From the NCBI GenBank assembly GCA_937941095.1, contig CALDYJ010000025.1, forward strand, positions 1 through 47,278: DNA of 47,278 bases, given 5' to 3'. Of this stretch, positions 42,796 to 47,278 are shown piece after piece. Below the pieces are notes generated by a model. It ran no database searches, had not been told where the DNA came from, and saw only the letters and a program-made list of their open reading frames with translations. The DNA is from an uncultured Saprospiraceae bacterium (GTDB lineage Bacteria > Bacteroidota > Bacteroidia > Chitinophagales > Saprospiraceae). The translations under genes and the position numbers were made by a program. The first letter of the stretch is position 1. Each line of letters starts with the position of its first letter.

Positions 42796-45700
42796 CTATC
42801 TTTCTAGTACTAAGAATCCAGTTATTGGATCACTTCCATCATTCAAGTTAATTATGTAGAAGTATGTTCCAACCGGAAGATCTTCTCCATTATAAGTACC
42901 CATCCAATCATTTAGATAAGGTTGAGCTCTGTATACTTCATCACCCCATTGGTTGAAGATTACAACTTCATTATTAGGGTATTTAGACAATTCGAATAAA
43001 CATGGTACAACAAATGCATCATTGTAATTATCCATATTTGGAGTAAAGATTGTTGGAGGTGTACAAGTATCTCCAATATCAGTTCCAATCGCAACTATTG
43101 CCGTTACACAAATATCAGGACAAGACGCACTACACAATTCGTAAGTGAATTGGTCTGACGGATTGTACATTGTTGCATCAGGAGTATATTCAAATATGCC
43201 TGGTGAAGTTTGAACGACAGTACCTGAACTAGGTTCGCTTACTACGTTTATTATCCATCCACCTGAAGGCAATCCATCATTAGCAGTAACATCGATTGTA
43301 CCATTCAATCCATAAGGCACATTTAACACATCATTTGCTGCTGTTGCTGCTGCTTCAAAGTTAATGGTTACATCTGCGCTAGCACTTGGACAGCTTCCAC
43401 ATTCTATCGTCCATGTTAAGACGTTATCACCGGCTGCCAAACCAAATACTAATGTATTAGGATCTGTAGCATCAGCAAATGTTACGTTTGCATCAGTTGA
43501 AGTCCAAAGTCCGCTACATCCGTTAGGAGTAACTGCATTTAATGTAATTTCATCGCCACATTCTGTAGAGTTAGGTCCTGCAAATGGTTGGTTGTTATTA
43601 GCAGAAACTGTAACAAGTGCTGTAGAAGATCCAACGTCTCCACAACCAGGATTACTTACTGTCCAAACAAACTCATATGTATTACCTACTACTAATCCTG
43701 TAACTTCAGTATTTGCATCAGTAGGATCAACTATCACCACACCCAAGCCAGCTTGAGTAGTAGATTGCGACCAAGTTCCTGAGTTGCCTGTTCCTGGGTT
43801 AACAGCACTTAAGAATGCTGAATCATCTTCACAAACACTGTATGGTCCTCCGTCTTCTATAACTGCATCAGTAGTATTAACCACAACAATCATATCATCA
43901 GAACTATAATCTTCACATGCACCATTTGATAATGACCATCTGAAAGTATATGAACCAGCAGATAAACCACTTACAATAGCATTAGGATCATTTTCATTAA
44001 TGATTGTAGCAGGTGCACCTCCTATTTGAGTCCATGTTCCTGTTCCAACTGTTGGCAATACGGCTTCTAATGTTGTATTATCTCCATCACATACTGCTAA
44101 GTCAGGACCAGCATCAGCAGTTTGACCTGCAGGAATTTGATCGAAAGTAACTATCGCTGGTACTGAAGGAGCAGTACTACATCCATTGATGTCGCATATT
44201 ACATAGAAGTTGAAGTCGCCAGGTCCGTAAGCACTAAAGTCAGTTATTGTTATGCTTGGTGCAAGACCAGAATTTCCTATTGAATTATCAAACTGATCGA
44301 ACCATTCATAAGTGGCACCAGGGGTAGAAGCTCCATCAATTGACAAGGTCAATTCAGCACTTGGGTCATCTATACAAATAGGGCCATTACTCACGATTGA
44401 AGGAGCGTCAGGTGATTCTGTAATTGTTACTAAGAATGGATCTGAAGCATCAGATGCACATCCGTTTAATTTAACTATTACTGTGTATGCTCCTGCATTT
44501 GAAGCGTTAACTGGGAATACAACAGGATTTTGCACACTTGCTGTGAAACCGTTTGGCCCACTCCAGCAGTATTCAGCACCCATCACAAAGTCAGTCATTA
44601 ATTCTAAAGCAGAACCTTCACAAACTACAGCCGGAGCTGAAACAACTGGCTGAGCAGGTTGTGTTGTTACTGTTACTGCTATTGTATTTGAACTTTCAGA
44701 ATCACAACCATCACAATTCGTTACAACTGTATATTCTCCAGTGTACACTAAACTTGCATCTTCAATAGTAAGAGATGGTGCAGTCGTTGTCATGGATCCA
44801 ATTGGTGTATTCCAAGTATAAACCGTGCTTATGCAAGAAGCATCACTATCAACGGTTATAGTGAAATCATCTCCTTCACATACGCTAGCGTTATCGATAT
44901 TTATCAATGGTGTTGATGGTTGATCATTAAGATCTACAATTACTTCAAAAGGAGCAGAAGCACAACCATCACAGTCATAAATTACAAGTATATAATTTCC
45001 ACTAGCTGCAGATGATACATTAGGTATAATCGCATCTTTAGAAATGGATGAGAATCCATTTGGTCCGCTCCACTCATAGGTGTAACAACCCGGATCCATT
45101 GGGAATTCAGAAACTGCAAACTGTAAATCATCGGCAGGAGTTACACATGAACCAGGGCCTGGAGTATAACTTATTGCTGTGATATTAACACCAGCTCCTA
45201 TACTTACCACGACATCACCTACTCCTGTACAACCATTTGCATCAGTAACTAGTAAAGTGTATGTTCCATCATTATTTGCATCAACATTTCCTATAACAGG
45301 ATTTTGTGCAGCTGAGCTATAGTTATCTGGTCCAGACCATTCGTAAGTAATTGCACCATTAATGTTACCAGCACTCAATTGTATGTCATCACCTGCGCAT
45401 GCAGGACTTGGACTAGCTGTTGGAGCGACTGCTAATGGAGGACTAATCACAACTTCAATTGGATCAGATTCACCACCACAACCATTTGCATTTTGACAAA
45501 TCAATGTCCACAAACCAGCATCATAAGCTTCATCTGTAGAAGGTATTGTTGTCGAATTAGAAGTAGTTGTCAATAATGGATTCATTAAAGTAGATGGACT
45601 ATCTCCATCAGGACCTATCCATATGTAAGTATCACAATCAGTACTTGTACTAAGAATAATTGGATCTCCATCACAAACTGGTGAATTACTAGTTATAGTA

Positions 45701-47278
45701 GGAGTACCTGGATCAGCATTTACAGTTACGAATACAGATCCACATACTGTACATCCATTAATATCAGTAACACATAACTCATAAGCACCTGCACTAAATA
45801 AATTAGATGCATTTGTAATTGCTGGTGGCTGTTGTAAGGTTGAGAAATAACCGTTTGGTCCAGTCCATTGATAACTAGTCCATGTCATCTGTGGATTAGC
45901 AATAAATAATCCGAATGACTCACCGTCACAAATTGGATTTGGATTAGCAAAAATTACTGGGTTAACAGCTACTTGATTAGTAGTAATAGTTATTGGTGCA
46001 GAAGCATCAGATACACATAAGTTATCTGTGATTACTACATAATAATTATTTGATCCACTTAATGCAGGGAAAGCAATCTGTGGTGTTGCTGTTGTTCCTA
46101 CTAACAAGTCTTCTGCACCCTGACCTGCAGGAGCAATATCTTGATACCAGTTCCACATCGCATTACCACTACCACCAGTATAACCAGAAGTTTCATCTAG
46201 TATTACTAATTCACCTGGACAATTAAAGTTTGTCTGCGCCGCAGTTATTGCTGCACTACCTAATGAAGGAGCAGTAACTAAGACTGTTTGTACACATGAA
46301 GTTGAATCTACATTACCATTTGCATCCATTGCTTTTACAACCACAGTATTCATACCTGGAGGTAAGCAAATTTCAGGATTAGATCCATCTGCTGGGAATG
46401 GTACATTTACCATATCGAAATCATCAAACTGAGTATCTATGCAATACATAAATGCACTAGACTCAAATTCGATGCTTACATTCATCATTGTATTTCCATT
46501 GTCTGTAACATTTGTTATGCTAATGTCATCAGCAAATGTTCCTGGTGCAACACAAGGGTTGATACCGAAGTCATCATTGTTAGCATCATTATCGTTACCA
46601 AATCCTAATAAGGTTTGGAATACAGGTGCCACCGTTATGTCTAAACTACCAGTTGTATTGTACTGAGTCAGCAGTGTTGATAATGGTACAGTAAATGTTC
46701 CAATATTGGTAAGTGATGTACCACAGTGTGGTCCAGAACCTGTTGTACCAATTAATGTTGATCCCATGTAAACTTCCATCATTTCTTGAGGAGTTGTACC
46801 TGGCACCGTACCATCTATATCGCCTTTAAATTCTATGCTAACTGTCGCTGCACTTGATGGTGGAGGACTTCCAGCCAAATTAAAGTTAACTGTTGTAGTA
46901 TCCAATATGAAACCAGTTATGTTAGGATGAGCTGTAAAAGTCATGCTATTAAATGGTACCATTTGGTTAAAGTTCATCACTTGACAATTGTCTTCAACAT
47001 CAGAAGGTCTTGGTAAGTCAATACACACAGCTTCACAATCTGGTGTATTTAATACTGTTGGTAATGTTGGACATCCAACTATTGTTGGTGCCTCATCATC
47101 ATTAACCGTTACATTAAATGAGCAAACTGAAGAGTTACCTGAGCAATCAGTTGCAGTAAATGTCACGCAAGAAGTTCCTGTTGTTGAACCTGATCCTGTA
47201 ATAACAGAACCTGATCCTGTCATCATCGAGCCTGAACCAGATGATGGACCAAAGAAATTGTGAGTGATTGTAGGATAA
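42796..47278 (-). CDS. Giant multi-Ig surface protein with T9SS type B (CHU_C) sorting domain, N-terminally cut by the window
   Basis: At least 1,493 residues; the frame stays open through the window end, so the Met codons at 47221-47226 are internal. At the visible N-terminus is a HYR-type module (CVTFTATDCSGNSSVCSF, then DDEAPTIVGCP). About eleven Ig/PKD-like modules of roughly 80-100 residues follow, many beginning with CxGDxxxL (VCDGDPIILS, ACAGDDIQLS, VCEGDDFTIT, VCDGDNTTLE). A VTANDGLPSGGW cadherin-like module comes next. The C-terminus (PPTIFTPNMDNYNDAFVVP ... VVIFNQWGDEVYRA ... LPVGTYFYIINLNDG) is the gliding-motility-type CHU_C signal. It is probably a surface adhesin exported with the PorP/SprF protein encoded next. 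Paired cysteines are likely disulfides. Confidence 0.93.
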   Translation of the reverse strand, partial: YPTITHNFFGPSSGSGSMMTGSGSVITGSGSTTGTSCVTFTATDCSGNSSVCSFNVTVNDDEAPTIVGCPTLPTVLNTPDCEAVCIDLPRPSDVEDNCQVMNFNQMVPFNSMTFTAHPNITGFILDTTTVNFNLAGSPPPSSAATVSIEFKGDIDGTVPGTTPQEMMEVYMGSTLIGTTGSGPHCGTSLTNIGTFTVPLSTLLTQYNTTGSLDITVAPVFQTLLGFGNDNDANNDDFGINPCVAPGTFADDISITNVTDNGNTMMNVSIEFESSAFMYCIDTQFDDFDMVNVPFPADGSNPEICLPPGMNTVVVKAMDANGNVDSTSCVQTVLVTAPSLGSAAITAAQTNFNCPGELVILDETSGYTGGSGNAMWNWYQDIAPAGQGAEDLLVGTTATPQIAFPALSGSNNYYVVITDNLCVSDASAPITITTNQVAVNPVIFANPNPICDGESFGLFIANPQMTWTSYQWTGPNGYFSTLQQPPAITNASNLFSAGAYELCVTDINGCTVCGSVFVTVNADPGTPTITSNSPVCDGDPIILSTSTDCDTYIWIGPDGDSPSTLMNPLLTTTSNSTTIPSTDEAYDAGLWTLICQNANGCGGESDPIEVVISPPLAVAPTASPSPACAGDDIQLSAGNINGAITYEWSGPDNYSSAAQNPVIGNVDANNDGTYTLLVTDANGCTGVGDVVVSIGAGVNITAISYTPGPGSCVTPADDLQFAVSEFPMDPGCYTYEWSGPNGFSSISKDAIIPNVSSAASGNYILVIYDCDGCASAPFEVIVDLNDQPSTPLINIDNASVCEGDDFTITVDSDASCISTVYTWNTPIGSMTTTAPSLTIEDASLVYTGEYTVVTNCDGCDSESSNTIAVTVTTQPAQPVVSAPAVVCEGSALELMTDFVMGAEYCWSGPNGFTASVQNPVVFPVNASNAGAYTVIVKLNGCASDASDPFLVTITESPDAPSIVSNGPICIDDPSAELTLSIDGASTPGATYEWFDQFDNSIGNSGLAPSITITDFSAYGPGDFNFYVICDINGCSTAPSVPAIVTFDQIPAGQTADAGPDLAVCDGDNTTLEAVLPTVGTGTWTQIGGAPATIINENDPNAIVSGLSAGSYTFRWSLSNGACEDYSSDDMIVVVNTTDAVIEDGGPYSVCEDDSAFLSAVNPGTGNSGTWSQSTTQAGLGVVIVDPTDANTEVTGLVVGNTYEFVWTVSNPGCGDVGSSTALVTVSANNNQPFAGPNSTECGDEITLNAVTPNGCSGLWTSTDANVTFADATDPNTLVFGLAAGDNVLTWTIECGSCPSASADVTINFEAAATAANDVLNVPYGLNGTIDVTANDGLPSGGWIINVVSEPSSGTVVQTSPGIFEYTPDATMYNPSDQFTYELCSASCPDICVTAIVAIGTDIGDTCTPPTIFTPNMDNYNDAFVVPCLFELSKYPNNEVVIFNQWGDEVYRAQPYLNDWMGTYNGEDLPVGTYFYIINLNDGSDPITGFLVLER
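47176..47238 (-). repeat. Three 21-bp units encoding GSGSxxT heptapeptides
   Basis: The minus strand encodes GSGSMMT, GSGSVIT and GSGSTTG in a row, each from a 21-base unit with similar DNA (the plus strand shows GAACCTGATCCTGT twice). It is a flexible serine/glycine linker next to the HYR module. A unit-based repeat of this kind can change copy number by slippage. Confidence 0.7.

Noticed and set aside
43364..44653. Long plus-strand open frames (130 and 113 codons) inside the giant adhesin gene
   Set aside because: They are antisense to an uninterrupted coding frame with clear Ig-like modules and the CHU_C domain. Their sequences are low-complexity reflections of Ser/Thr/Gly codons, and no start or promoter signal supports them.

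Overview
The window is a low-GC stretch (roughly one third G+C by eye) of a Bacteroidota chromosome, most likely from the Saprospirales or a nearby group. The reasons are: a fused MurF-alanine racemase, three secreted proteins with type IX secretion (T9SS) C-terminal signals (two type A, one type B/CHU_C), a PorP/SprF-like protein, a DUF5723 barrel, a POT transporter pair, no Shine-Dalgarno-like spacing, and a few TAnnTTTG -7 boxes of the Bacteroidota kind. No tRNA, rRNA, CRISPR array, transposase, integrase or phage gene was seen. No gene-free stretch exceeds 300 bases; the longest is 8194-8437.

Layout. 1-1384: the purD tail, a secreted START-domain protein and a small lipoprotein. 1544-8193: peptidoglycan precursor synthesis (murF-alr), then a tightly packed periplasmic chaperone operon (two-domain parvulin, SurA-N-like lipoprotein, SurA). 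8438-12507: two tandem POT-family peptide transporters, each with its own terminator and an unusual inserted domain. 12651-14375: a secreted T9SS type A protein of unknown function. 14434-16723 (minus): a MarR-GNAT-GNAT-HAD operon whose promoter contains a perfect 26-bp palindrome. 16847-20353 (minus): a flippase-like membrane protein, DUF3108, DUF4230 and an unknown secreted protein. 20443-22579 (minus): 3-hydroxyanthranilate dioxygenase, LpxH and an unknown lipoprotein.

22758-31575 (plus): metabolic and maintenance genes: methylmalonyl-CoA epimerase, TauE-like permease, lipoyl synthase, a small membrane protein, a HEAT-repeat/cyclophilin lipoprotein, GcvT, a GbsR-like regulator, a DUF1015 protein and an amidohydrolase. 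It ends in a 28-bp bidirectional terminator. 31636-35764 (minus): a lipoprotein, a DUF5723 barrel and a secreted T9SS esterase. 35865-37277 (minus): an MBL/beta-CASP hydrolase. 37373-39567 (minus): an ECF sigma factor, a membrane-anchored probable anti-sigma protein and a beta-solenoid surface protein, behind a candidate ECF promoter. 39684-47278 (minus): a T9SS surface operon: a giant multi-Ig type B substrate (open at the window end), PorP/SprF, and a PD40-OmpA protein, with hairpins at each gene boundary.

The genes mostly serve the cell envelope: wall precursors, outer-membrane protein folding, lipid A, surface secretion and peptide uptake. I do not see a defence island or an obviously new system. 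The most promising leads are the MarR palindrome operon, the ECF/17-residue solenoid operon, the POT insertions, and the hairpin-punctuated T9SS operon.
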